A stretch of DNA of 64,000 nt from G963669295 sp963669295 (GTDB lineage Bacteria; Bacteroidota; Bacteroidia; Flavobacteriales_D; CALLUQ01), in the NCBI GenBank assembly GCA_963669295.1, contig OY769938.1, positions 682,001 to 746,000 on the forward strand, read 5' to 3'. Made by a program: the position numbers and the translations under genes. This document shows, piece after piece, positions 17,340 through 27,086 of the stretch. A model generated the notes under the pieces. The model saw only the letters and a list, made by a program, of their open reading frames with translations, was not told the origin of the DNA and did no database searches. Each line of letters opens with the position of its first letter. The first letter of the stretch is position 1.

Positions 17340-19571
17340 ATGAAACAATTGCGCTATCTCGTTGCCCTCATTGCATTCACCCTGGCAAGTGTATGTACCA
17401 TTGCCGGTGGCTTCATCATTGCAAGCCCTCCAGGCAATCATCGGTTTACCAACTCTCAAGTGCTGGAAACCCGATCGATGCAAGTCAATACACAAATCAC
17501 CGATCAAATTGCCAAAACTACCATCGATCAAGTATTTTACAATCCATCAGGCAGTCGCTTAGAAGGTTACTTTCTTTTTCCTGCTCCTAAAGGAGCTGTG
17601 TTAAAGAATTTTTCGATGGACATCAACGGCAAACAAATGGAGGCAGAGCTGTTGGATGCCAATAAAGCGCGAAAAATTTACGAAGACATTGTACGCAGCA
17701 TGCGCGATCCGGCTTTGCTCGAATATTCGGAGCAATCGCTGTTTAAAGTGCGCATCTTTCCTATTGAACCACGCAGCGAAAAAAGGGTAAAAATAACCTA
17801 TACCGAAGTGCTGGAATTAGATAACAACACTACCGAATACGTATTTCCCCTTAACACCAAAAAATATTCGGCAAAGCCACTCAACAATGTGAGTTTCAAG
17901 GTTGATGTTACCTCTTCCTCAAAAATCAAAACCCTCTACTCTCCTACCCATGATGTAGAAATTATTCGAAAAGGAGAAGACCGCGCTACTATCGGTTTCG
18001 AGGCTAAAAACACCGTACCAACACTCGATCTTAAAGTATATGTAGGTACCAACAAGGCCAAATTTGGATTGTCATTGCTTTCGTTTAAAGAACAAGGTGA
18101 AGATGGTTTCTTCTTTGCTAACATCAGCCCGGGATTTTCGCCACAACGCGATGAGGTAGTAAATAAAGACATCACCTTTGTACTTGATGTATCGGGAAGC
18201 ATGACAGGAGAAAAAATGGAACAAGCCAAAAAAGCATTGCTCTTTTGCGTAGATCACCTTAACCCTAAAGACCGCTTTGAAATTGTGCGTTTTTCTACCG
18301 AAGCGGAAGCTTTATTTGGAAAACGTATGAATGTAAATACGGCCAATCTCAACAAAGCCAAAGACTTTATCAAAAAACTAAAAGCCATTGGTGGCACCAA
18401 CATCGATCATGCTTTTGAATTGGCTTTGCAAGAAAAAAACACCCAGGATCGCCCCCACATGATCATCTTCATTACAGATGGCAAGCCTACCATTGGAGAA
18501 ACGCAAGAAGATGCCCTGCTGGATAAAATTTTGAAATACAACAGCGAAGCAACAAGAGTATTTACCTTTGGCATAGGCACCAGTATCAACACGCATCTAC
18601 TGGATAAAATAACGGAAAAAACAGAAGCATATCGTTCTTACATCACACCAGAAGAAGACATTGAAGTGAAAGTTTCCAACTTTTACACCAAGGTTAGTTC
18701 ACCAGTACTTACTGATGTTAAGCTCACCTTTGGCAATACCCGGGTGAATAAAATATATCCTAAAAAAGTGCCCGACATCTTTAAAGGATCGTCGGTCACC
18801 ATCTTTGGTCGTTACGAAAAAGCGGGAAACGTTACCGTAACGGTAGAAGGTACCGTAAATGGCAAACGAGAAACTTATACCTACGAAGCAGAGTTGACTA
18901 ACGAAGAAACCAACTACGACTTTATTCCTTCATTATGGGCAACACGAAACATCGGTTACCTGTTGGATCAAATTCGCTTGCATGGCGAAGACAAAGAGTT
19001 GGTAGAAGAAGTAACACGGTTGGCAAAAAAATACGGCATCATCACTCCATATACCAGCTATCTCATTTTAGAAGATGAGCGCATTACCATGCGACGAGAT
19101 CGATGGGACAACAACAATGTTATTTTCAATGGTCGATTTGAAGAAGTGGAAGAAGAGCAGCGATTTATGGATGGCAATGCCGACGACTTTGGCTTCATGC
19201 ACGACAAAAGTGGAGCAGGCAGTGTACGCTCGAGCAAGGAGGTACAAGAGTTGAGCGAAGCAGAAAATATGGCACAAAGCAAAGCTGGAGCCGAACGCCT
19301 CATGTATAAAGATATGGAAGGCAACAGCCGCAACTTTGCCGATCAATCGAAAAACGTGCAAGGGCGCGCCATTTATCAAAAAGGCAATCAATGGATTGAC
19401 CTGTATGTGCAAGATGAAAAAAACAAAGCACTGAAAGCGAATAGGGTGCAATTCAACAGCGACGAATATTTCGAACTGTTGAACAACGATCCTAAAATTT
19501 CGCAATTCCTCTCACTAGGCAATAATGTTAGGTTTGTATACAATAACAACCTTTACGAAGTGTACGAGTAG
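17340..19571 (+). CDS. VIT and VWA domain protein
   Basis: A 743-residue protein with a signal peptide (TLASVCTIAGG), a VIT domain at about 35-160 (NPSGSRLEGYFLFPAPKGA, then KARKIYEDIVRSMRDPALLE), and a VWA domain at about 275-450 with an intact metal site (VLDVSGSMTGEK; Thr in GGTNID; Asp in ITDGKP). A beta-rich region follows, then a charged C-terminus. VIT-VWA architecture is that of inter-alpha-trypsin inhibitor heavy chains; bacterial members are envelope proteins of mostly unknown role. It is expected in the periplasm and is terminated at 19593. Confidence 0.92.
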   Translation: MKQLRYLVALIAFTLASVCTIAGGFIIASPPGNHRFTNSQVLETRSMQVNTQITDQIAKTTIDQVFYNPSGSRLEGYFLFPAPKGAVLKNFSMDINGKQMEAELLDANKARKIYEDIVRSMRDPALLEYSEQSLFKVRIFPIEPRSEKRVKITYTEVLELDNNTTEYVFPLNTKKYSAKPLNNVSFKVDVTSSSKIKTLYSPTHDVEIIRKGEDRATIGFEAKNTVPTLDLKVYVGTNKAKFGLSLLSFKEQGEDGFFFANISPGFSPQRDEVVNKDITFVLDVSGSMTGEKMEQAKKALLFCVDHLNPKDRFEIVRFSTEAEALFGKRMNVNTANLNKAKDFIKKLKAIGGTNIDHAFELALQEKNTQDRPHMIIFITDGKPTIGETQEDALLDKILKYNSEATRVFTFGIGTSINTHLLDKITEKTEAYRSYITPEEDIEVKVSNFYTKVSSPVLTDVKLTFGNTRVNKIYPKKVPDIFKGSSVTIFGRYEKAGNVTVTVEGTVNGKRETYTYEAELTNEETNYDFIPSLWATRNIGYLLDQIRLHGEDKELVEEVTRLAKKYGIITPYTSYLILEDERITMRRDRWDNNNVIFNGRFEEVEEEQRFMDGNADDFGFMHDKSGAGSVRSSKEVQELSEAENMAQSKAGAERLMYKDMEGNSRNFADQSKNVQGRAIYQKGNQWIDLYVQDEKNKALKANRVQFNSDEYFELLNNDPKISQFLSLGNNVRFVYNNNLYEVYE

Positions 19572-19592
19572 CGGTTGTTATGGGTTAAACGG

Positions 19593-19623
19593 AAGGCACC
19601 TCAGTATTTTGAGGTGCCTTTCT
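19593..19623 (+). terminator. intrinsic terminator after the VIT-VWA gene
   Basis: AAGGCACCTCA pairs with TGAGGTGCCTT (11 bp) around a 6-nt loop, followed by a T-rich tail. It closes the two-gene VWA unit. Confidence 0.88.
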
Positions 19624-19684
19624 TCTTAAATGCTTCCATGTCAATCTTTTTCCTTAGTTTTAGTCATCTAACCCGTTTGGATGA

Positions 19685-22600
19685 ATGAAAAAAGCGGTTG
19701 GCCTCATATTGGTGCTGTTACTCCTTGCCACTGTTGTATACAGTCAAACCTATAACTTCCGCCGTTACTCGGTAGAAGAAGGGTTACCCCGTTCTGGTGT
19801 TTATTCCATTTATCAAGATACGGATGGTTTTTTGTGGATTGGAACCGAAGGTGGTGGAGTTACCGTATTTAACGGCACCGACTTCAATACCTACACCACC
19901 GACAATGGATTAGCCTCCAACATTATTCGCACCATTTTTCAAGACCGCAATGGCAACATGTGGTTTGGCACACAAGGCAAAGGTGCTACCATGTTTGATG
20001 GGCACGATTTCAGCAACATCAATCACATAAATGGGTTAAAGTCGGATGTAGTAAGAGCCATTACACAAGACAATGATGGTAACATGTGGTTTGGCACTTT
20101 TGGCGAAGGCATTTTTGTTTACGACGGAACCACCAACGACTCTACTGCCTTTAAACAATATACTACTGCCGATGGGTTAGGACACAACAAAGTGCGAAGC
20201 ATGTTGAAAGATGCCAAAGGCGACATTTGGGTAGGTACTGATGGGGGAGTAAGTCATTTTAATGGCAAAACGTTCACCAACTACACCACTGCTAACGGCA
20301 TGCCCCATAACCAGGTGCTCACCATTTTTGAAGACGGCAATAAAAACCTGTGGTTTGGCACCAAAAAAGGAGCAGTAAGATACGACCGCAATAAATTTAA
20401 GGTATACACCGAAGCCGACGGACTCATCCAAAATCGTGTACGCGCCATTACCGAAGACCCTTATGGCAACATGTGGTTTGGCACCAAAAAAGGAGTAAGC
20501 GAATTTGATGGTGAAAACTTTTACAACTACACCGAAGCCGAAGGATTGAGCAACAACCGTATTCGTTCGGCCATCGTAGATTCGTTTGGCAACTTATGGT
20601 TGGGCACCTACTTTGGCGGAGTAAACAAATACATTGGAGCCCACTTTGTGCATTACACCCAAACCGATGGGCTGATTAGCAACCAGGTGTTGTCTATTTA
20701 CGAAGACAATAAAGGACATATTTTATTGGGCACTTTTGATGGGGTAAGTAAATTGAAATTTGAAGACGGCAACCTCAATGAAGTGGTTAACATTACCGAA
20801 AAAGATGGACTGCTGAACAGCGAAGTATACTACGTATACAAAGATTGGAATCGTAACTACTGGTACGGAACACCTGAAGGCGTTAGCATCTTTAACCAAG
20901 AAAAACACTACGAAATTACCACCACTCAAGGCCTGGTACACAACGAAGTCCTTTTCATTTATCAAGCCGACTCCAGCACCTTTTGGGTAGGCACCAACGA
21001 AGGGGTGAGTCGCATTGCTTTTGAAGGCTTTGATCTTGCTAACTACACCATACAAAACTTCACGAAAGCCGATGGTTTGGCCGGCAATGTTATTTCTACC
21101 ATCCACAAGGATAAATTGGGAAACATGTGGTTTGGCTCGCGCGATGAGGGGCTATCGATTTATGATGGTAAAAACTTCATGAAACTGGAATTAGCCGAAA
21201 AATATAACAATGTTATTTCCATTATTGCAGACAACAATCAAGATGTGTGGTTAGCTACTGAAGGCAATGGATTGTTCAAGTATGAATTTGGACAAAACAT
21301 GTACAATGTAAGTTCATTCCGCAACTTTACCTATAAAGAAGGCCTGGCTTCGAACAACGCCTACCTCATTATTTTTGATGATAATGACAACCTATGGGTA
21401 GGTTCGGACAAGGGAGTGGATCGCATTAACTTTGATGTTTCGGGCAACATTTATACCATTCGCCATTTCGATATCGACGATGGATTTACCGGACTGGAAA
21501 CCAACAAAAATGCTGTTTACAAGGATAAGGAAGGAAAATTGTGGTTTGGTACCATTAAAGGTGTTACTTGCTACAATGCCCTTGGCGAAAACACCAGCAA
21601 TGTAGAATCCATTACCCACATTACCAATGTGAGCATGTCGTCGGAAAAAACCGATTGGGAAGAAAAGAAACATGCAAAATATGTAAATGGTATGTACGGC
21701 CGGTTTAAATTGCCCAAGGACCTGGTACTGCCCTATAATAAAAGTAACCTCACCTTCGATTTTGTTGGCATCAGCTTAAAAAACCCCGACCGGGTAATGT
21801 ATCAATGGAAGCTCGAAGGTTTTGATGAAGAATGGAGTAAGCCCAGTTCTAAAAAGCACGCCACATACACCAATATTCCATTTGGTGAATACACCTTTTT
21901 TGTTCGGTCGTGCAACGAAGATGGGTTGTGGAATAGTGTGGCCTCTTCCTTTAGTTTCACCGTAACCCCTCCATTTTGGCGAACTGCCTGGTTCTACACC
22001 CTGGTAGTGGTGGTAGGACTCATCTTTTTCTACATATTCTCGCAGCTACGCATGCGAAAACTGAAAGCAGCCAAAAGGAGATTGGAAGAAGAGGTCAACC
22101 TACGCACCCAGGAGTTGCGTAAGGAAAAGGAATTGGTAGAATCGCAAAATACGGAAATCAATGCCCAAAAAGCAGAGATTGAAACGCAGCGCGATAAGAT
22201 GGAAAAAACCAACCTGGAATTGGAAATTAAAAACAAAGACATTACCGATTCCATCAACTATGCATTGCGTATCCAGCATGCTATTATGCACCCTAAATCG
22301 CGTGATCGAAAATTCCTTGACAACTCATTCATCATGTACCGCCCCAAAGATATTGTTAGTGGTGATTTTTACTGGTATGCTGAGGTAGACGGTAAAACAT
22401 TGGTATCTGCTGCCGACTGTACCGGACATGGAGTACCTGGGGCTTTCATGAGCATGATTGGGATTACTTACCTCAACCAAATCGTGAATAAAAAAGGCAT
22501 AACTGAGCCTGCAGAAATATTGAGCGATCTACGCGAAAGTGTGATTTCGGCACTCCACCGCAGGGGCGATGAAGAAAAAACCAAGGATGGAATGGACATT

Positions 22601-22990
22601 GCCCTGTGTTGCATTGATTGGGAAAACAACACCCTGGAGTATGCTGGTGCGCATAACCCACTGTTTCTTGTACGTGGCGAAGAACTCATTGTACTTAAAG
22701 CAGATAAAATGCCCATTGGTATCCACGACAATCAAGATCAAAACTTTACTAACCACAGCATTAACATCCAAAAAGACGATTGCATTTATATGTTTTCCGA
22801 CGGCTATGTAGATCAATTTGGCGGGCCAAAAGGCAAAAAATTCCTTGCCAAACGACTAAAAAATCTATTGCTCTCCATCCAGAATCTTAGCATAGCCGAC
22901 CAAAAAACTGCAGTGATTGATGCATTTGATGAGTGGATTGGCGATCAAGAACAAATTGATGACATTGTGCTTGTGGGATTGCGCATATAG
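19685..22990 (+). CDS. propeller/Y_Y_Y sensor with SpoIIE-type phosphatase output
   Basis: A 1101-residue transmembrane sensor. After a signal peptide (VVYSQ), residues about 20-640 are a two-component-regulator propeller made of repeats such as DNDGNMWFGT, followed by a Y_Y_Y domain (about 680-762, MYQWKLEGFDEEW). One membrane helix lies at about 768-786, then a Lys/Glu-rich coiled coil to about 858 and a SpoIIE/PP2C-like Ser/Thr phosphatase at about 875-1101 (DIVSGDFYW, AADCTGHGVPGAFMS, FSDGYVDQFGG). The periplasmic sensor is typical of hybrid two-component systems, but here the output dephosphorylates a protein, probably an anti-sigma antagonist. No such partner gene is adjacent. Single gene, no kinase domain. 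Confidence 0.92.
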   Translation: MKKAVGLILVLLLLATVVYSQTYNFRRYSVEEGLPRSGVYSIYQDTDGFLWIGTEGGGVTVFNGTDFNTYTTDNGLASNIIRTIFQDRNGNMWFGTQGKGATMFDGHDFSNINHINGLKSDVVRAITQDNDGNMWFGTFGEGIFVYDGTTNDSTAFKQYTTADGLGHNKVRSMLKDAKGDIWVGTDGGVSHFNGKTFTNYTTANGMPHNQVLTIFEDGNKNLWFGTKKGAVRYDRNKFKVYTEADGLIQNRVRAITEDPYGNMWFGTKKGVSEFDGENFYNYTEAEGLSNNRIRSAIVDSFGNLWLGTYFGGVNKYIGAHFVHYTQTDGLISNQVLSIYEDNKGHILLGTFDGVSKLKFEDGNLNEVVNITEKDGLLNSEVYYVYKDWNRNYWYGTPEGVSIFNQEKHYEITTTQGLVHNEVLFIYQADSSTFWVGTNEGVSRIAFEGFDLANYTIQNFTKADGLAGNVISTIHKDKLGNMWFGSRDEGLSIYDGKNFMKLELAEKYNNVISIIADNNQDVWLATEGNGLFKYEFGQNMYNVSSFRNFTYKEGLASNNAYLIIFDDNDNLWVGSDKGVDRINFDVSGNIYTIRHFDIDDGFTGLETNKNAVYKDKEGKLWFGTIKGVTCYNALGENTSNVESITHITNVSMSSEKTDWEEKKHAKYVNGMYGRFKLPKDLVLPYNKSNLTFDFVGISLKNPDRVMYQWKLEGFDEEWSKPSSKKHATYTNIPFGEYTFFVRSCNEDGLWNSVASSFSFTVTPPFWRTAWFYTLVVVVGLIFFYIFSQLRMRKLKAAKRRLEEEVNLRTQELRKEKELVESQNTEINAQKAEIETQRDKMEKTNLELEIKNKDITDSINYALRIQHAIMHPKSRDRKFLDNSFIMYRPKDIVSGDFYWYAEVDGKTLVSAADCTGHGVPGAFMSMIGITYLNQIVNKKGITEPAEILSDLRESVISALHRRGDEEKTKDGMDIALCCIDWENNTLEYAGAHNPLFLVRGEELIVLKADKMPIGIHDNQDQNFTNHSINIQKDDCIYMFSDGYVDQFGGPKGKKFLAKRLKNLLLSIQNLSIADQKTAVIDAFDEWIGDQEQIDDIVLVGLRI

Positions 22991-23181
22991 CCACCCAACA
23001 TTACGTCAAACAGTTTCTTACTATTTTTCAATAAGTTGATGCGTTCATCTTACAGCTTCATGCATTGAGTTTAGTAACTAAGAATACAAGAATTAGGGCA
23101 CTATAAAACACTTCTCTTTCTACCCAAAGGCAACCGATCAACTACTGTACGTCTTACCAACAAACGCTACAAATAACAATT

Positions 23182-24456
23182 ATGAAAACAAAACTAATCC
23201 TTATCGGATTGCTGCTCTCTACCATTACCCAGGCTCAAAACATTGAAGTGCTGTTCTTGGGCAACAGCTATACCGGTGTAAACAACTTGCCCAACCTGGT
23301 ATATCAACTGGCACTCTCTGGAGGCGATACCATTCAATACGACGCCAACACTCCAGGTGGACATACGCTCGAAGGGCACTCTACCAACAATACCACTTTC
23401 AACAAAATATTTTCCAACGATTGGGATTATGTGGTGTTGCAAGAACAAAGTCAACGTCCCTCTTTCCCCCCCAGCCAGGTGGCGTGGCAGGTATACCCGT
23501 ATGCTCGCGCGTTGGATAGCTTAATTACCCTGAACAATCCATGCACTGAAACGGTGTTTTACATGACCTGGGGGCGAAGGTATGGCGATGCCATGAACTG
23601 TCCTAACTATCCCCCACTTTGCACTTTTGAAGGCATGAGTGCTCGCTTACGCACCAGCTATTTGGAAATGGGGGCTGATAACGATGCCATTGTTGCCCCT
23701 GTTGGCGCTGCATGGAGCTACTCAAAAGTAGTGGACAGTACAATGGTGTTGCACTCTGGCGATAACAGCCACCCTAACATGCACGGCAGCTATTTAGCTG
23801 CATGCGTGTTTTATGCCACCATGTTACGCAAAAGCCCATTAGGCTTATCGTACCACTCTACCCTCTCCGATACCGACGCCACCTACTTGCAAAACATCGC
23901 TGCACTTACCGTAATGGATAGCATGGATGTGTGGTATATTGGTGCATACGATCCCATTGCCGATTTCACCTATGGCAACAACATGGGAACGGTGAATTTT
24001 AATACCCCTGGCATCAATGCCACAAGCCATTGGTGGGACTTTGGCGACGGCAATACTTCTAACAGTGTTAACCCTCAACATACTTATACTACCTCAGGCT
24101 ATTATGTGGTGCAACACATTGCCTATTCCGACTGTACTTCAGATACCATTACCGATAGTATTTATGTTGACCTTACTACCAATATTGGAAACGCCTATAA
24201 TACCACCGATCAAGTAGTGCTTTATCCTAATCCAGGCACTGGCAACTTCAACATGAATATTCATCAGCATCAGCCTAACCGGGTTACTATTACTGTGTTG
24301 GATGCTACCGGAAGGTTGGTGCTAACACAAACATTGCCCATAAAAACACAACAATATACGCACACATTCAATTTAACGGATCAACCCAAAGGAGTTTATT
24401 ACTTGAAATTGGAGACTGCCACAAAGGCTTACCATCAACAAATTGTAGTACAATAA
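23182..24456 (+). CDS. T9SS-secreted SGNH/GDSL-like hydrolase with PKD domain
   Basis: A 424-residue protein: signal peptide (ITQAQ), a hydrolase domain at about 20-250, a PKD domain (WWDFGDGNTSNSVNPQHTY) and a T9SS sorting domain (LYPNPGTGNFNM). The hydrolase part has the SGNH signatures FLGNSYT (nucleophile Ser) and GDNSHPNMHGSYLAA, where the Asp-x-x-His pair would complete the triad. Members remove acyl groups from carbohydrates or lipids. The substrate cannot be assigned. Its stop codon adjoins its terminator. Confidence 0.82.
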   Translation: MKTKLILIGLLLSTITQAQNIEVLFLGNSYTGVNNLPNLVYQLALSGGDTIQYDANTPGGHTLEGHSTNNTTFNKIFSNDWDYVVLQEQSQRPSFPPSQVAWQVYPYARALDSLITLNNPCTETVFYMTWGRRYGDAMNCPNYPPLCTFEGMSARLRTSYLEMGADNDAIVAPVGAAWSYSKVVDSTMVLHSGDNSHPNMHGSYLAACVFYATMLRKSPLGLSYHSTLSDTDATYLQNIAALTVMDSMDVWYIGAYDPIADFTYGNNMGTVNFNTPGINATSHWWDFGDGNTSNSVNPQHTYTTSGYYVVQHIAYSDCTSDTITDSIYVDLTTNIGNAYNTTDQVVLYPNPGTGNFNMNIHQHQPNRVTITVLDATGRLVLTQTLPIKTQQYTHTFNLTDQPKGVYYLKLETATKAYHQQIVVQ

Positions 24457-24487
24457 AAAAATCCCCAACGCTTGGTTGGGGATTTTT
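24457..24487 (+). terminator. intrinsic terminator after the SGNH-like gene
   Basis: AAAAATCCCCAAC pairs with GTTGGGGATTTTT around a 5-nt loop, starting directly after the TAA stop codon. It can function in either direction. Confidence 0.9.
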
Positions 24488-24660
24488 AAGACGTACACCA
24501 AATTCTAACGATATATAACCACAATATCTTTAGATATTAACTTAATGCAATTATAATCAGGCGCAACTTACAACCCAAAAACGGTTTAGGCAACACCCAT
24601 TTAGTGAGTGGGACGTTTTGAAGGATATCCGGTCACTCTGACTTAACAAGTGGGATTCAA

Positions 24661-24694
24661 TAAAAAACCCGTTCAATGCATTTGAACGGGTTTT
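24661..24694 (-). terminator. intrinsic terminator of purL
   Basis: AAAACCCGTTCAA (24664-24676) pairs with TTGAACGGGTTTT (24682-24694) around TGCAT. On the minus strand the stem is followed by a T run. It lies 24 bp past the purL stop. Confidence 0.88.
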
Positions 24695-24717
24695 CAATAT
24701 AAATAACTGATTTTTTG

Positions 24718-26955
24718 TTAGTTCAGAGCCGTTTCAAGGGCAGTATCATAAGTATTTTTCACTTCTTCAATAAAACCGTAATGGTCGTCATCAACACATA
24801 TCTTACCTCGAGTAACATGACCCAGTAAGGTAAATTCTACACCAGTGGTGTTCATATAGTCAATAAAATCTTCTTCCTCATCCTGATCAACAGTAATCAC
24901 TACCCTGCTCTGAGATTCTCCAAACAGGAAGGCATCTTCTCTCACCTCAGCAGAAGTTACGATATCAAAACCAAGTCCGCGTGGCATACCCATTTCTACT
25001 AAGGCAGTGTACAACCCACCATCAGCACAATCGTGAGCTGCATTGATGAACTTGTTTTGGATGAGCCCTTTTACGGCTTGTTGTAAAGCATACTCTTTTT
25101 CCAAATCGAAATACGGAGCTGGCGAAGCCTTAATGCCGTGGTAAGAGGTAAGGTATTCAGACGAGCCAATATCTTCATGCGATTCACCAATCAAGAAAAT
25201 TAAGTCGCCCTTGAATTTAAAATCCAAAGTCATAACATTGGCCTTGTCTTGTACCACTCCTAACATACCAATGGTAGGAGTTGGAAATACAGGTTCTTCT
25301 GAAGTATCGGAAACTGTTTGATTGTAAAAGCTTACATTCCCCCCGGTAACAGGCGTTTCAAATTTTCTACATGCAGCACTCATTCCTTTAATAGCTCCCA
25401 CAAACTGCCAATACACTTCGGGGTTATACGGATTACCAAAGTTCAAGCAATTGGTAATGGCCGATGGTTCTCCTCCTGAGCATACAATGTTTCTTGCTGC
25501 CTCAGCTACTGCTATTGAAGTTCCTTTTTCTGGGTCGGCATTCACATAACGAGCATTGCAATCAACCGTTAAAGCCAATGCTTTATTGGTGCCTTTAATG
25601 TTTACCACACCTGCATCTGATGGAGCGTTGGTGCTCATGTTTTTGGTACCTACCATAGAGTCGTACTGCTCGTATACCCAACGTTTTGAAGCAATGTTCG
25701 GATTATTCATCAATGCCTTAGCCACTTCCTTTAAATCGTCGGGCTGTGGTACGCTGTCAATATCGAATTTCAAGTACTCCTGGTAGTAGGCTGGTTCTTT
25801 GTACTCACGCTCGTATACGGGAGCACCACCACCCAGCACCAACGAATGGGCGGAAACGCTGGCTACCAAATCGCCCCCCATATAGTAGTTCAATTGATCG
25901 CCTTCTGTAACCACACCTATTTGCACTGCATTCAAATCCCATTTATCAAAAATGGCTTCTACAATGCTTTCTTTGCCTTTATGTACCACTATCAACATAC
26001 GCTCTTGCGATTCTGACAGCAATATTTCGAATGGTACCATCCCTTTTTGACGGGTAGGCACTTTGTCTAAGTTAATGTCCATACCATAACCACCGGCAGC
26101 ACTCATTTCAGAAGTAGAGCATGTGATGCCTGCAGCACCCATATCTTGCATCCCCACAACAGCATCAGTTTTGCCCAACTCAAGCGTTGCTTCTAACAAT
26201 AACTTCTCCTGAAAAGGATCACCCACTTGCACGGATGGCAAATCGTTGGCCGATTCTTCGGTAATGTCTTTAGAAGCAAAAGAAGCACCATGAATGCCAT
26301 CTTTTCCAGTAGAAGAGCCAACAATGTAAACTGGATTGCCTACACCGGATGAAGTGGCTGAAATCATTTCATCTACCTTCATAATGCCTGCCGACATAGC
26401 ATTTACCAGTGGATTGGTGTTGTAACACTCATCAAAAAACACTTCTCCCCCTACAATAGGAATACCAAAAGAATTGCCATAATCACCAATACCTTTTACT
26501 ACTCCTTTTACTAACCACTTGGTACGATCAAGTTTGATGTCGCCAAAACGCAACGAGTTAAGCTGTGCCACAGGGCGTGCACCCATGGTAAAAATATCGC
26601 GGTTAATGCCCCCCACTCCGGTAGCTGCTCCCTGGTAGGGTTCAATGGCACTTGGGTGATTGTGCGACTCAATCTTAAAAGCACATGCCAGGCCATCGCC
26701 AATATCTACCAATCCGGCATTCTCTTCTCCAGCTTTCACCAACATATGCGGTCCATCTTTAGGCAGCTGCTTTAACCAGTGAATTGAATTTTTGTACGAA
26801 CAGTGCTCCGACCACATCACCGAATAAATGCTCAACTCGGTAAAGTTGGGGGTTCGCCCCAAAACATCTGTGATTTTGTTAAACTCTTCAGGCAATAATC
26901 CAAGCTCCTGGGCTTGTTCTACCGTTGCTAATTCTCCTTTTACAGTGGTTTCCAT
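24718..26955 (-). CDS. purL: phosphoribosylformylglycinamidine synthase subunit PurL
   Basis: A 745-residue enzyme of the small-PurL class, which works with PurQ and PurS to convert FGAR to FGAM in purine synthesis. Hallmarks are MWSEHCSYKNS near the N-terminus (catalytic His), KIESHNHPSAIEPYQGAATG (ATP/metal binding), GVGGINRDIFTMGA, and the second AIR-synthase-like half with GGNVSFYNQT and AHDCADGGL. The length matches the stand-alone subunit rather than the 1300-residue fused form. It is a single gene with its own promoter (26989-27020) and terminator. Confidence 0.97.
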   Translation of the reverse strand: METTVKGELATVEQAQELGLLPEEFNKITDVLGRTPNFTELSIYSVMWSEHCSYKNSIHWLKQLPKDGPHMLVKAGEENAGLVDIGDGLACAFKIESHNHPSAIEPYQGAATGVGGINRDIFTMGARPVAQLNSLRFGDIKLDRTKWLVKGVVKGIGDYGNSFGIPIVGGEVFFDECYNTNPLVNAMSAGIMKVDEMISATSSGVGNPVYIVGSSTGKDGIHGASFASKDITEESANDLPSVQVGDPFQEKLLLEATLELGKTDAVVGMQDMGAAGITCSTSEMSAAGGYGMDINLDKVPTRQKGMVPFEILLSESQERMLIVVHKGKESIVEAIFDKWDLNAVQIGVVTEGDQLNYYMGGDLVASVSAHSLVLGGGAPVYEREYKEPAYYQEYLKFDIDSVPQPDDLKEVAKALMNNPNIASKRWVYEQYDSMVGTKNMSTNAPSDAGVVNIKGTNKALALTVDCNARYVNADPEKGTSIAVAEAARNIVCSGGEPSAITNCLNFGNPYNPEVYWQFVGAIKGMSAACRKFETPVTGGNVSFYNQTVSDTSEEPVFPTPTIGMLGVVQDKANVMTLDFKFKGDLIFLIGESHEDIGSSEYLTSYHGIKASPAPYFDLEKEYALQQAVKGLIQNKFINAAHDCADGGLYTALVEMGMPRGLGFDIVTSAEVREDAFLFGESQSRVVITVDQDEEEDFIDYMNTTGVEFTLLGHVTRGKICVDDDHYGFIEEVKNTYDTALETALN

Positions 26956-26988
26956 GTAATAGATTGATTGAGGGTGATTTTATGGGCA

Positions 26989-27020
26989 CAAAAGTAGTGA
27001 TAAGCTGGTGGATTCAACAA
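26989..27020 (-). promoter_or_regulatory. purL promoter
   Basis: The minus strand has TACTTTTG at 26996-26989 (TAnnTTTG) with TTG at 27017-27015 (18-nt spacer) or 27020-27018 (21-nt spacer). Initiation near 26982 would give a leader of about 27 nt. I see no purine riboswitch in so short a leader. Confidence 0.7.
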
Positions 27021-27057
27021 TTATAAAATGGAAATTTATCAACATGACCCGAATTAG

Positions 27058-27065
27058 TATCTTTG
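27058..27065 (+). promoter_or_regulatory. -7 element of the 27087 gene set
   Basis: TATCTTTG matches TAnnTTTG exactly. No TTG is found at the right upstream distance, so this is a half match. It overlaps the TTG codon at 27063, which argues against that codon being a start. Confidence 0.45.
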
Positions 27066-27086
27066 GAGCAAAACCGTCTGAATCCG

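Noticed and set aside
24488..24660. Possible small RNA or operator around AATATCT-TT-AGATATT (24523-24538)
   Set aside because: It lies between two facing terminators with no promoter-like sequence, and the inverted repeat is AT-only and short.
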